The translations under genes were made by a program, and so were the position numbers. Below the pieces are notes generated by a model, which saw only the letters and a list, made by a program, of their open reading frames with translations, searched no databases and was not told where the DNA came from. From contig NZ_JASCIS010000019.1 of NCBI RefSeq assembly GCF_029968015.1, forward strand, positions 99,922-163,921: a stretch of DNA of 64,000 bases, written 5' to 3'. Source of the stretch: Streptomyces luteolus. Lineage in GTDB: Bacteria > Actinomycetota > Actinomycetes > Streptomycetales > Streptomycetaceae. This document shows, piece by piece, positions 7,174 through 15,417 of this stretch. Numbering within the stretch: the first letter of the stretch is position 1; the number at the start of each line of letters is the position of its first letter.

Positions 7174-8079
7174 TCAGCCCACGCGCACGTCCTGCACCAG
7201 CACCTGCACCTGCCCCTGCACCTGGGACGCCGAGATCCCGTCGTACGGATAGGGATCGTCGGACGAGTCGTTCGCCGCCGCGACGATCACCACGACCAGG
7301 AACACCACGCCGAGCACCACGCCGACGATGCCGCAGATCAGACCGGCCAGGGCCTGACCCGGGTTGGTGGCCTCACCGCGGGCCGCCTTCCCGCGGCCGA
7401 TCGCGCCGAAGATGATCGCGAGGATGCCGAGGATGATCGCCAGCGGCCAGAAGCAGAAGATCGCCGCGGCGATGATGCCGAGGACGAGGGACGTCACGCC
7501 CATGCCGTTGCTCGGCTGCACCGGCATCTGCGACCAGCCGTACCCGGCGGAGCCGGAGTACCCCGGATAGCCCGGGTAACCGGGCTGACCCGCGCCGGGC
7601 GCCGCGTACGGCAACGCGGCCTGGGCGGCCGGTCCGTCGGGCGAGACCGGCGGCGGAGGCACCGCGTCACCGCCCGCCGGGTAGCCGTACCCGGGCGCGG
7701 TCGGCTGAGCCGCGGGGCTCTGCCACGGGTCGGCCGGTGCGGTCGGGGGCACCGGGGTGCCGTCCTGACCCGCACCCGGCATCGACGCCACCGTGTTCTG
7801 GTCGTGCACCGAGCCCCCGCGCCCGGCGCCGTCCGCGGGCGGCGCCCACGGGTCCCGAGCCTCTGCTTCGGGCGCGGGTTCCTTCTTGCCGAGCGACACT
7901 TCCGGCTTGCCGAGCGAGACTTCCGGCGCGGCATCCGCAGGCTGGGCGGGTTGCGCGGGCTGCGTGGCGTCCGCAGGCTGCGCCCCCTCGGCCGCAGGCT
8001 GCGCCCCCTCGGCCGTCGGCGGCGCCCACGGGTCGCGCGACACGGGCTCGCCCGGGGTCTGCCGTGCTTCGTCGGACAT
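7174..8079 (-). CDS. DUF4190-like membrane protein with proline/glutamine-rich N-terminus
   Basis: 301 residues from the ATG at 8079, chosen for the GAGGGGA site upstream. The first 190 or so residues are low complexity (repeats of ADATQPAQPAQPADA, DPWAPP, and GQPGYPGYPGYSG) and probably disordered and cytoplasmic. The C-terminal part has two membrane helices (VTSLVLGIIAAAIFCFWPLA and GLICGIVGVVLGVVFLVVVIV) around a short RGKAARGEATN loop, the DUF4190 arrangement. A short acidic tail follows. Function is unknown. Such proteins are common in Streptomyces, often near Ser/Thr kinase or secretion genes. The convergent terminator closes its transcript. Confidence 0.75.
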   Translation of the reverse strand: MSDEARQTPGEPVSRDPWAPPTAEGAQPAAEGAQPADATQPAQPAQPADAAPEVSLGKPEVSLGKKEPAPEAEARDPWAPPADGAGRGGSVHDQNTVASMPGAGQDGTPVPPTAPADPWQSPAAQPTAPGYGYPAGGDAVPPPPVSPDGPAAQAALPYAAPGAGQPGYPGYPGYSGSAGYGWSQMPVQPSNGMGVTSLVLGIIAAAIFCFWPLAIILGILAIIFGAIGRGKAARGEATNPGQALAGLICGIVGVVLGVVFLVVVIVAAANDSSDDPYPYDGISASQVQGQVQVLVQDVRVG

Positions 8080-8221
8080 GGGCGATCCCCTCATTCGTAC
8101 GTTCGGTCATGCTAAGGCCCAGGACCCGCCGAGCGGGCGGCCTCTTACGATGATCCCCGATCCACCGATCAGCCGATCATCCGCGCCCCCTGAGAGGGCG
8201 CCGCTCCGGGGAGGAAACCCG

Positions 8222-9253
8222 ATGTCCGATCTGCCCGCCTTCATCGCCGGTCTGCCCAAGGCCGAACTGCACGTCCACCACGTCGGCTCCGCCTCCCCGC
8301 GCATCGTCGCCGAACTCGCCGCCCGGCACCCCGACTCCAAGGTCCCCACCGACCCGGAGGCGCTCGCCGACTACTTCACGTTCACGGACTTCGCGCACTT
8401 CATCACCGTGTACCTGTCGGTGGTCGACCTGATCCGCACCCCCGAGGACGTCCGGCTGCTCACGTACGAGGTGGCCCGTGACATGGCGCGCCAGCAGATC
8501 CGGTACGCCGAGCTGACCATCACGCCGTTCAGCTCCACCCGGCGCGGCATCGACGAGCGGGCGTTCATGGAGGCGATCGAGGACGCCCGCAAGGCCGCCG
8601 AGACCGAGTTCGGGACCGTCCTGCGCTGGTGCTTCGACATCCCCGGCGAGGCCGGACTCGAAGCCGCCGAGGAGACCACCCGGCTCGCCACCGACGACCG
8701 GCTGCGGCCCGAGGGCCTGGTGTCGTTCGGCCTCGGCGGCCCCGAGATCGGCGTACCGCGCCCGCAGTTCAAGCCGTACTTCGACCGTGCGATCGCCGCG
8801 GGCCTGCGCAGCGTGCCGCACGCGGGCGAGACCACCGGGCCGCAGACCGTCTGGGACGCGCTGGTCGAGCTGCGCGCCGAGCGCATCGGGCACGGTACGA
8901 CCTCCGCCCAGGACCCGGCACTGCTCCGCCACCTCGCCGAGCACCGCATCCCGCTTGAGGTCTGCCCCACGTCGAACATCGCGACCCGCGCGGTACTCGA
9001 CCTGGACGAGCACCCGGTGAAGCAGATGGTCGCGGCCGGGGTGCCCGTCACCATCAACTCCGACGACCCGCCGATGTTCGGCACGGACCTGAACAACGAG
9101 TACGGGGTCGCCGCCCGCCTCCTCGACCTGGACGAGCGGGGCCTCGCGGAGCTCGCCAAGAACGCCGTCACCGCGTCCTTCCTGGACGAGAGCGGCAAGG
9201 CGAAGCTCGCCGCGGAGATCGACACGTACACCGCGAACTGGCTGGCGCCGTAA
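8222..9253 (+). CDS. add: Adenosine deaminase
   Basis: 343 residues, ATG at 8222 behind GGGGAGGAA. The enzyme deaminates adenosine and deoxyadenosine to inosine in purine salvage. Metal and catalytic elements are present: HVH at about 17-19 in AELHVHHVGS, HAGE at about 200-203, HGT near 224, and the NSDDP aspartates near 281-282. Length matches the family (330-350). The residue after the HxH pair is His rather than the more usual Leu-Glu/Asp, so a related nucleoside (for example aminodeoxyfutalosine) cannot be excluded from motifs alone. It is transcribed away from the DUF4190-like gene. Confidence 0.88.
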   Translation: MSDLPAFIAGLPKAELHVHHVGSASPRIVAELAARHPDSKVPTDPEALADYFTFTDFAHFITVYLSVVDLIRTPEDVRLLTYEVARDMARQQIRYAELTITPFSSTRRGIDERAFMEAIEDARKAAETEFGTVLRWCFDIPGEAGLEAAEETTRLATDDRLRPEGLVSFGLGGPEIGVPRPQFKPYFDRAIAAGLRSVPHAGETTGPQTVWDALVELRAERIGHGTTSAQDPALLRHLAEHRIPLEVCPTSNIATRAVLDLDEHPVKQMVAAGVPVTINSDDPPMFGTDLNNEYGVAARLLDLDERGLAELAKNAVTASFLDESGKAKLAAEIDTYTANWLAP

Positions 9254-9318
9254 GGCCCGCGGGTTCCTGGGCCGTCTCCCGGCTGGCCCCGGTGATCACG
9301 GTTGGTGACAATGGGCGC

Positions 9319-10011
9319 ATGCAGACCCTCACCGTCGTGGCCCACCGGGGCGACCCGTACCGGGCCCGGGAGAACACCCTGCCCTCACTGCGCTGCGCGT
9401 TCGCCGCGGGCGCGGACGCCGTGGAGATCGACGTACGGCTGACACGCGACGGCGTGCCCGTGCTGCTGCACGACGAGACGCTGAACCGCCTCTGGGGCCA
9501 CGACCGGCCGCTCGCGCAGCTCTCCGCGGCGGAGCTGCGCGGACTCACCGGCGGCGGGGTGCCCACGCTCGCCGAGGCCCTCGCCGCCACGCCCGACCGG
9601 CGCCTGATGCTCGACCTGCCGGGCGCCTCGGCGCAGGCGGTCCGCACGGTCGTCGGCACCGTCCACGACTGCGGCGCGGCCGAGCGCGTCGCCTACTGCG
9701 CGGGCGCGTGGACGATGGCGCGGGTGCGCGAGACCGACGCGGAGGCGGAGATCGCGCTGACCTGGACCACGCTCGCCCCGGTCCGCCCGGCGGTCATCTA
9801 CGAGTTGCGGCCGCGCTGGCTCAACTACCGCTTCGGGCTGCTGAGTCGGGACCTGGTCGCCCGCATCCACATGGACGGCCTGCTCGTCTCCGCCTGGACC
9901 CCGGACACCCGCCGCTCGATGCGCCGGCTGCTCGACCTCGGCGTGGACGCGATCACCACGAACCGGGTGGACGTCCTGAACGCCCTGCGCGCCCCGGCTG
10001 CCCGCGCCTGA
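9319..10011 (+). CDS. Glycerophosphodiester phosphodiesterase
   Basis: 230 residues, a GDPD-family TIM barrel that hydrolyses glycerophosphodiesters to sn-glycerol 3-phosphate and an alcohol. The N-terminus holds the signature VVAHRGDPYRARENT (His9, Arg10, Glu18, Asn19). AVEIDVRLTRDGVPVLLHDETLNR follows, with the metal-binding E-x-D and the catalytic His. The C-terminus has SAWTPDTRRSMRRLLDLGVDAITTNRVD. There is no signal peptide, so it is cytosolic. It starts 65 bases after adenosine deaminase on the same strand. Its 3' side abuts the tnpB element. Confidence 0.9.
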   Translation: MQTLTVVAHRGDPYRARENTLPSLRCAFAAGADAVEIDVRLTRDGVPVLLHDETLNRLWGHDRPLAQLSAAELRGLTGGGVPTLAEALAATPDRRLMLDLPGASAQAVRTVVGTVHDCGAAERVAYCAGAWTMARVRETDAEAEIALTWTTLAPVRPAVIYELRPRWLNYRFGLLSRDLVARIHMDGLLVSAWTPDTRRSMRRLLDLGVDAITTNRVDVLNALRAPAARA

Positions 10012-10061
10012 TCCCGCCGGAGGCCTTCCCGCCTTGGCCCTCTCGGCGTACGGCAGTTGGT

Positions 10062-10082
10062 CACCACCCCTCGCTAAGGCGA
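10062..10082 (-). ncRNA. Candidate omega-RNA (reRNA) 3' hairpin of the tnpB element
   Basis: On the minus strand the end of tnpB forms CCCCTCGC-CTTA-GCGAGGGG followed by TGGT. In IS605-family elements the tnpB 3' end and right end encode the guide RNA, whose targeting part is the flanking DNA. Here that guide would begin near 10060 and read into the intergenic DNA after the glycerophosphodiesterase. No expression evidence. Confidence 0.4.
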
Positions 10083-11361
10083 GGGGCTTGCACAGCGGGC
10101 GCCACTGGCTGTGGCGGTGCGCTTGCGTCCAGTCCCGCGACCGGTTCTCGGTTGCGGGACAGGGGCCGTTGACGTCGCCCCGCGTCGCCGCCACATCGCG
10201 CACGCTCTGGCACGGATGTTGCGGGAGCCTCCCCCACTCTCGGCTTCGCTCGAGCGGGAGGTGCCCCCATCGGTCTGCGTGATCAACGAATCCGCAGGAC
10301 CGACATACAAAGCGGGCCTGGGAGACCCGGTTTGCTCTGTCCATGTGCCCGCATTCGGCGCAGGTGCGGGGGGTGTACGCCGGATCGACGTGCACCACCG
10401 GTACGCCTGCACGGCGGGCCTTGTATGCGATGAAGTTGTCCAGTTGGGCGAACGCCCAGGAGTGCAGGGTGGCCCGTTGGGGCTTTTTCAGCCGTACCCG
10501 TTCGCGGATGCCCGTGAGGTCCTCAAGGGTGATGCCGCGTCCGGTGCGTTCTGCCTCGGCCACCACATGCTTCGCGATCTTGTGGTTGATGTCCCGTGCC
10601 CGCCGTTGCTCCTTGCGGCGGCGCTTCTTCAACCGGCGCTTGGCCGACGGAGTGTTCTTCCTCTGCAGCTTGGTCCGCAGTGCACGTTCACGCTCGCGGG
10701 CCCTATTGAGCTGCCGCCCAGCCATGATCTCGCCGTCAGAGGTGGTGGCGATGTTGACGATGCCCAGGTCCAGGGCGAGGAAGTCGTCCACCTCGGCGTT
10801 GAGGGCCTGTTCGGGGATTTCGCAGGTGGCCTGCAGGAACCACATGCCGTCCCGGTGCAGCAGGTCGGATTCGCCCTTGCGGTACTTCGCGAGGGTGGCC
10901 AGCTGCTCCGCCCCGCTGGTGAACGCCACATCCTTGATCCGCCCGTGGACGGTCCAGATCGAGACACGCTGCTGGTCTGTCTGCCAGGACAGCATCCGGT
11001 CGTCATAGGGCTGCGCGCTCTCAGGGCGGAAGGCGATCGGCTTACCGACCGCCTTCAAGTAGCGCCTCGAACCCGACTTGCCAAGATTGCCGGCCTTCAG
11101 GTTGGCCTTGAGCACCGCGTACGCATCGCAGGTCTTCTTGATGACATGCTGGGCCGCCTGCGCACCCAAGCCCCACCGCGAGCGGATTTCGGCGTAGGTG
11201 AACTTTCGCAGGTCGTACGGACGTCTGGTGTCCTCCTCGAAGGCGACCGCGCTCACCCAGTTCGCGGCCCCATTGCAGGAACGCAAGGTCGCCTCAAGTG
11301 CCGCCGCCTGCATGGGCGTTGGCTTCAGCTTGACCTGTGCTACCAGTTTCACGATACGCAC
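10074..11361 (-). pseudogene. tnpB: tnpB (RNA-guided nuclease of IS605 family), frameshifted by a 47-bp repeat
   Basis: From a GTG near 11361 (or 11352) the frame encodes a TnpB: VKLVAQVKLKPTPMQ, an OrfB-type N-terminal helical domain, the RuvC-I aspartate in FLALDLGIVNIATT, the RuvC-II glutamate in GITLEDLTGI, the zinc ribbon CAECGHMDRANRVSQARFVC plus RSCGF, and the RuvC-III aspartate in VDHAD. Immediately after that Asp-Arg the expected N-A/G-S-R-N-I segment is interrupted by the palindromic repeat at 10223-10269. The rest of the C-terminus (SRNIRARACAMWRRRG... ending in the TAG at 10074-10076) lies in another frame. The interrupted frame stays open far downstream, antisense to the glycerophosphodiesterase gene. 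Nuclease activity is probably lost. Confidence 0.8.
10223..10269. repeat. Palindromic REP-like repeat inserted in tnpB
   Basis: A 47-base segment beginning GGGAGCCTCCCCCACTCTCG and ending GGGAGGTGCCCCCA folds into a hairpin (CTCCC/GGGAG outer pairs, CTCGGC/GCTCGAG inner pairs with a TTCG turn). It interrupts tnpB right after the RuvC-III aspartate and shifts the frame. The same CTCCCCCA/GGAGGTGCCCCC vocabulary recurs inside the MITE at 53450-53698. Confidence 0.75.
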
Positions 11362-11566
11362 GATAACCGGTACTTCTGATACCGGCTGCCGAACGCCGAG
11401 ACCCACCTCCTTCCCCGAGGGCCCGGCCCCGTACGCGAAGGGCAGCGGCCTGAGCCTCGGCCAACGGTTCGCGTTTCCGGCGTTCAACCGCTGATCCACG
11501 CGGCACGGGGGCCGGTGGGCCGAAATCTCCGTGCCGGGTCCGCCACCGCCCGGTGATACTGCTCCG

Positions 11567-12481
11567 ATGGTCGACTCGCCCGCCCCCGCCCCCGCACTCG
11601 ATTCGCTCGCCGGTCTCGCCCACGGCGACGCCTTCGGCGACCGCTGGTTCGGCATCCTGCGCCGCGAGGGCCCGGCGGCTCTGGAGGCGCGGATCCCGCC
11701 CCCGGAGCCGCTGTGGCGGTGGAGCGACGACACGGCCCAGGCGCTCGTGCTCATCCGGGAACTCGCCGAGAGCGGCGGCACCATCGACCAGGACCGCTTC
11801 GCCCGGCACCTCGCCGAGTCCTACGCCGACGACCCGCACCGGGGCTATGGTGCCTCGATGCACGACGTGCTCCGCCGGATCGGTGCGGGCGAGTCATGGC
11901 GCGAGGTGGTGGCGGAGCAGTTCGGCGGCCAGGGTTCCTGGGGCAACGGCGCGGCCATGCGGGTGGCCCCGCTCGGTGCCTGGCTCGCCGGTGACCTCGA
12001 CGCCGTCGCCGAGCAGGCCGCCCGGCAGAGCGCGGTCTCGCACCGTCACCCGGAAGCGGTCGCCGGGGCGGTGGCGGTCGCCGTGGCCGCGGCGCTCGCC
12101 GCCCGCAGCCGGGGCGGTACGGCCCCGGCGCGCCCCGACTTCCTGCGGGCCGTCGCCGAACGGCTCCCCGTCGGAGACGTCAGGTCGGGGCTGCGGATCG
12201 CGGCCCGGATGCCGGAGCACACCTCGGTCCGCCACGCGGCGGAGGTGCTGGGCTCCGGCTACCGGATGTCGGGGCCCGACACCGTCCCGTACGCCCTGTG
12301 GTGTGCGGCCACGCACCTCGACGATCTGCACGAGGGCCTGTGGTGCACCGTGGCCGGGCGCGGCGACATCGACACCACCTGCGCCATCGCGGGTGGGGTC
12401 ATCGCGGCCCGCACGGGCGTCACCGCCCTCCCGCCCACCTGGCACGCGGCCCGCGAACCGCTGCCCCCGGTGAGACGGTGA
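11567..12481 (+). CDS. ADP-ribosylglycohydrolase family protein
   Basis: 304 residues, DraG/ARH superfamily, an all-alpha fold with a binuclear Mg site that removes ADP-ribose from proteins or nucleic acids. Visible motifs are the GxxxGDAFGDRW start (about 17-27), SDDTAQ (about 53-58), GSWGNGAAMRVAPLG, SHRHPEAVAGAVAVA, and the second metal motif GDIDTTCAIAGGV near residue 263. The ATG at 11567 is chosen over a GTG 36 bases earlier because the family homology begins just after it. Its stop lies 7 bases from the convergent PotD2 stop. The natural substrate is unknown. Confidence 0.87.
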   Translation: MVDSPAPAPALDSLAGLAHGDAFGDRWFGILRREGPAALEARIPPPEPLWRWSDDTAQALVLIRELAESGGTIDQDRFARHLAESYADDPHRGYGASMHDVLRRIGAGESWREVVAEQFGGQGSWGNGAAMRVAPLGAWLAGDLDAVAEQAARQSAVSHRHPEAVAGAVAVAVAAALAARSRGGTAPARPDFLRAVAERLPVGDVRSGLRIAARMPEHTSVRHAAEVLGSGYRMSGPDTVPYALWCAATHLDDLHEGLWCTVAGRGDIDTTCAIAGGVIAARTGVTALPPTWHAAREPLPPVRR

Positions 12482-12488
12482 CACGGGC

Positions 12489-13661
12489 TCACAACCCCGC
12501 CACCCCGTTCCACCGCTTCGCCAGCTCCGGGCGTTCCCTGGACGTGATGTCGCGGGCGATCGCGAGGCGGGCGCGCATCGCGTCGTCCGGGAAGATCAGC
12601 GGGTCCTCGGCGAGTGCGGCGGTCTCCTCGTCCTTGGCGGAGGCGAGGACGTCGCGGGCGGCGGGGACGGGGCAGACGTAGTTGACCCAGGCGGCGAGTT
12701 CGGCGGCGACCTCGGGCTCGTAGTAGTAGTCGACCAGCTTCTCGGCGTTGGCCTTGTGCCGGGCGAGGTTGGGGATCATCAGGGACTCGGACCAGAGCTC
12801 GGCGCCCTCCTCGGGTACGACGAACTCGATCTCCGGCTTGTCGGCCTGGAGCTGGATGACGTCCCCGGAGTAGGCCTGGCAGGCGAGGACGTCGCCGCTC
12901 GCCAGGTCCTTGATGTAGTCGTTGCCGGTGAAGCGGCGGATGTGCCGGCTGTTCACGAGCTTCTCCACGCGGTCGCAGACCCGGTGGAAGTCGTCGTTCG
13001 TCCAGCGTGTGATGTCGACGCCGTCGCCCTGCATCAGCAGCGCGAACGCCTCGTCGAGCCCGGAGAGCAGGGTGACCCGCCCCTTCAGGTCGTCCGCCCA
13101 CAGATCGCTCACCCGCCGTATCTCACGGCCGAGTTGCTCGCGGTTGTACGCGATGCCGGTGATCCCGGACTGCCAGGGCACGGTGGAACGGCGGCCCTTG
13201 TCGAAGTGCGGGTTGCGCAGGAGCGGGTCCAGGTGCCGGTCGACGTTCGGCTGGCGCGAGCGGTCCATCTCCTGCACCCAGCCGAGCCGTACGAAGCGGG
13301 CGCACATCCAGTCGCTGATGACGATGAGGTCGCGGCCGGTGTCCTGGTGGTTCATCAGGGAGGGGCTGATCTTCCCGAAGAACTCGTCGTTGTCGTTGAT
13401 CTCCTCGGTGTACGTGACGGAGATCCCGGTGCGTTCCCGGAACGCGTCCAGGGTGGGCCGGCGCGAAGCGTTGTCGTCGTCGGTGTCGATGTAGAGGGGC
13501 CAGTTGGCGAAGGTCAGCGCCTTGTCGCGGGCGGAGCGGTCGGGCGCGGCCCGCCGGTCGGCGGAGATCCGGGCGGACGGCACCCCGCATCCGCTGAGCG
13601 CGGCGAGAGCTGCGGTGCCGCCGAGTCCCTTGAGCAACGTACGACGCGAGTGAACAGCCAT
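12489..13661 (-). CDS. Second polyamine-binding lipoprotein (PotD-like, orphan)
   Basis: 390 residues. Tat lipoprotein: HSRRTLLKGLGG (arginines 6-7) and lipobox LSGC with Cys25. The mature protein follows the first PotD closely in pattern (FANWPLYIDTDDDNASRRPTL, DTGRDLIVISDWMCAR, RFTGNDYIKDLASGD, WVNYVCPVPAARD). Its ligand loop residues differ, so it may bind another polyamine. No permease or ATPase adjoins it, so it probably feeds the PotABC complex at 1-2837. It lies downstream of the second aldehyde dehydrogenase, with a strong hairpin between them. Confidence 0.9.
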   Translation of the reverse strand: MAVHSRRTLLKGLGGTAALAALSGCGVPSARISADRRAAPDRSARDKALTFANWPLYIDTDDDNASRRPTLDAFRERTGISVTYTEEINDNDEFFGKISPSLMNHQDTGRDLIVISDWMCARFVRLGWVQEMDRSRQPNVDRHLDPLLRNPHFDKGRRSTVPWQSGITGIAYNREQLGREIRRVSDLWADDLKGRVTLLSGLDEAFALLMQGDGVDITRWTNDDFHRVCDRVEKLVNSRHIRRFTGNDYIKDLASGDVLACQAYSGDVIQLQADKPEIEFVVPEEGAELWSESLMIPNLARHKANAEKLVDYYYEPEVAAELAAWVNYVCPVPAARDVLASAKDEETAALAEDPLIFPDDAMRARLAIARDITSRERPELAKRWNGVAGL

Positions 13662-13686
13662 GCGGACAGCTTCACTTGACGCGGAC

Positions 13687-13723
13687 GCGGCGGGCAATGG
13701 ACACCTTGTCCACTGCCCGCCGC
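13687..13723 (-). terminator. Strong hairpin between aldehyde dehydrogenase 2 and potD2
   Basis: Arms of about 17 bases (GCGGCGGGCA-TGGACA against TGTCCA-TGCCCGCCGC, one mismatch) with a tiny loop. Placed 28 bases after the dehydrogenase stop and 26 bases before the potD2 start. Likely a terminator or attenuator separating their expression. Confidence 0.7.
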
Positions 13724-13750
13724 ATCCATGGTTCACATCGTCGGCGGTGC

Positions 13751-15187
13751 TCAGCCCAGAGACGTCATCACGTGCTTGACGCGCGTGTAGTCGTCGAAGC
13801 CGTACGCCGAGAGGTCCTTGCCGTAGCCGGACTTCTTGAAGCCGCCGTGCGGCATCTCCGCGACCAGCGGGATGTGGGTGTTGATCCAGACGCAGCCGAA
13901 GTCGAGGACCTTGGACATGCGCATGGCGCGCCCGTGGTCCTTGGTCCACACCGAGGAGGCGAGGGCGTACTCCACGCCGTTCGCGTACTCCACGGCCTGG
14001 TCCTCGTCGCGGAACGACTGGACGGTGATGACCGGGCCGAAGACCTCGTTCTGGATGATCTCGTCGTCCTGCTTGAGGCCGGAGACCACCGTCGCGGCGT
14101 AGAAGAAGCCCTTGTCGCCGACGCGCTGGCCGCCCGCCTCGACCTTGGCGTGCGCGGGCAGCCGGTCGATGAAGCCCTCGACCTGCTTGAGCTGGTTCGG
14201 GTTGTTGAGCGGGCCGAACGCGACGTCCTCGTCGTCGGGCATGCCGGTCTTGGTGTCGGCGGCGGCCTTGGCGAGGGCGGTCACGAACTCGTCGTGGACG
14301 GACTCGTGGACGAGGACGCGGGTGGCGGCGGTGCAGTCCTGGCCGGCGTTGAAGAAGCCCGCCTCGGAGATGCCGGAGACGGCCGCGGCGATGTCGGCGT
14401 CCTCGAAGACCACGACGGGCGCCTTGCCGCCGAGCTCCAGGTGGACCCGCTTGAGGTCCTTGGACGCGGACTCGGCGACCTGCATGCCGGCCCGCACGGA
14501 GCCGGTGATGGAGGCCATCGCCGGGGTGTTGTGCTCGACCATCATGCGGCCGGTGTCACGGTCGCCGGTGACGACGTTGAAGACGCCCTTCGGCACGATC
14601 GAGCCGATGATCTCGGCCATCAGGGCCGTGGACGCGGGCGTCGTGTCGGAGGGCTTGAGGACCACGGTGTTGCCCGCGGCGAGCGCCGGGGCGAACTTCC
14701 AGACGGCCATCATCATCGGGTAGTTCCACGGCGCGACCTGCGCGCAGACGCCGATCGGCTCGCGGCGGATGATGGAGGTCAGGCCCTCCATGTACTCACC
14801 GGCGGAGCGGCCCTCCAGCATCCGGGCGGCGCCCGCGAAGAACCGGATCTGGTCGATCATCGCCGGGATCTCCTCGGTGCGGGTCAGCCCGAGGGGCTTG
14901 CCGCAGTTCTCCGACTCGGCCGCGATCAGGTCCTCGGCGCGCTCCTCGAACGCGTCGGCGATCTTCAGCAGCGCCTTCTGGCGCTCGGCGGGTACGAGGT
15001 CGCGCCAGGCCGGGAAGGCCTTCTCGGCGGCGGCCATGGCGGCATCGACGTCGGCCTGGCCGGACAGCGGAGCGGTGGCGTACGGCTCGCCGGTAGCCGG
15101 GTTGACCACCTCGGTGGTCCGCCCGTCCGCGGCGTCCCGGAACTCTCCGTCGATGTAGTTGCGCAGACGACGCAGCTCGGTGGTCAC
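13751..15187 (-). CDS. Gamma-aminobutyraldehyde dehydrogenase-type aldehyde dehydrogenase (second copy)
   Basis: 478 residues, GTG start at 15187 behind a GAGGAGG site. ALDH catalytic residues are visible: WNYP asparagine, LELGGK glutamate, and GQDCTAATRV cysteine. The N-terminal RNYIDGEFRDAADG and C-terminal HGGFKKSGYGKDLSAYGFDDYTRVKHVM are typical of 1-pyrroline/4-aminobutyraldehyde dehydrogenases. It is divergent from the Lrp/AsnC regulator and the class III aminotransferase, so the locus encodes both the deamination and the oxidation step of putrescine catabolism. Of the two dehydrogenases in the window, this one sits with the catabolic transaminase. Confidence 0.87.
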   Translation of the reverse strand: MTTELRRLRNYIDGEFRDAADGRTTEVVNPATGEPYATAPLSGQADVDAAMAAAEKAFPAWRDLVPAERQKALLKIADAFEERAEDLIAAESENCGKPLGLTRTEEIPAMIDQIRFFAGAARMLEGRSAGEYMEGLTSIIRREPIGVCAQVAPWNYPMMMAVWKFAPALAAGNTVVLKPSDTTPASTALMAEIIGSIVPKGVFNVVTGDRDTGRMMVEHNTPAMASITGSVRAGMQVAESASKDLKRVHLELGGKAPVVVFEDADIAAAVSGISEAGFFNAGQDCTAATRVLVHESVHDEFVTALAKAAADTKTGMPDDEDVAFGPLNNPNQLKQVEGFIDRLPAHAKVEAGGQRVGDKGFFYAATVVSGLKQDDEIIQNEVFGPVITVQSFRDEDQAVEYANGVEYALASSVWTKDHGRAMRMSKVLDFGCVWINTHIPLVAEMPHGGFKKSGYGKDLSAYGFDDYTRVKHVMTSLG

Positions 15188-15210
15188 TGCGGCCTCCTCA
15201 GAGGGTTGGT

Positions 15211-15238
15211 CTTGAGCGGATCTTTCGGACTTGAGCGG
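15211..15238. promoter_or_regulatory. Direct repeat CTTGAGCGG x2, candidate regulator site
   Basis: CTTGAGCGG occurs at 15211-15219 and 15230-15238, a 19-base period (about two helical turns). It lies in the leader of the minus-strand dehydrogenase, downstream of its candidate -10. Lrp/AsnC proteins often bind phased repeats next to their targets; assignment to the adjacent regulator is inference. Confidence 0.35.
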
Positions 15239-15247
15239 CCCCAGCGG

Positions 15248-15253
15248 ATCCTA
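15248..15253 (-). promoter_or_regulatory. Candidate -10 (TAGGAT) of aldehyde dehydrogenase 2
   Basis: Minus-strand TAGGAT matches the common Streptomyces -10. It would give a leader of about 55 bases before the GTG at 15187. No good -35 is seen at 16-18 bases, which fits an activated promoter. Confidence 0.35.
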
Positions 15254-15348
15254 TGTCCGGTGGGTGAGACACCCAGGCCTACCCTAACGTCCCCACCGCC
15301 GCTTTCGACATACCCAACGCCCCACAACTACGAAATCAGTGGGCTGAG

Positions 15349-15382
15349 AGTCCAAGGACAACGAATTTCATCGGTTTGGACT
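15349..15382. promoter_or_regulatory. Inverted repeat AGTCCAA-N20-TTGGACT, candidate Lrp/AsnC operator
   Basis: Perfect 7-base arms at 15349-15355 and 15376-15382, 35 bases before the regulator GTG at 15418. Position fits autoregulation or control of the divergent dehydrogenase. Confidence 0.4.
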
Positions 15383-15417
15383 TGCGGGACAGACGACCCG
15401 TCGTGCACAGTGAGGGC

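Larger units (their letters stand above)
10058..11481 (-). mobile_element. Isolated IS605/IS1341-type tnpB element (approximate limits)
   Basis: No tnpA accompanies tnpB. The right end is placed just past the hairpin CCCTCGC-CTTA-GCGAGGG that overlaps the ancestral tnpB stop, followed by GGTGGTGACC, which resembles right ends of this family. The left end is tentatively near 11481, where the minus strand reads TTGAAC followed by a region with ACGCGAA/TTCGCGT arms. Both limits are inferences. The element separates the glycerophosphodiesterase from the ADP-ribosylglycohydrolase gene. Confidence 0.5.

Noticed and set aside
10074..11361. tnpB as an active transposase gene
   Set aside because: There is no tnpA, and the C-terminus after the third RuvC aspartate is frameshifted.
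11362..11566. ORF upstream of tnpB in the same frame (to 11784)
   Set aside because: The extension runs into the complement of the ADP-ribosylglycohydrolase gene and has no TnpB similarity; TnpB homology begins at VKLVAQVKL.
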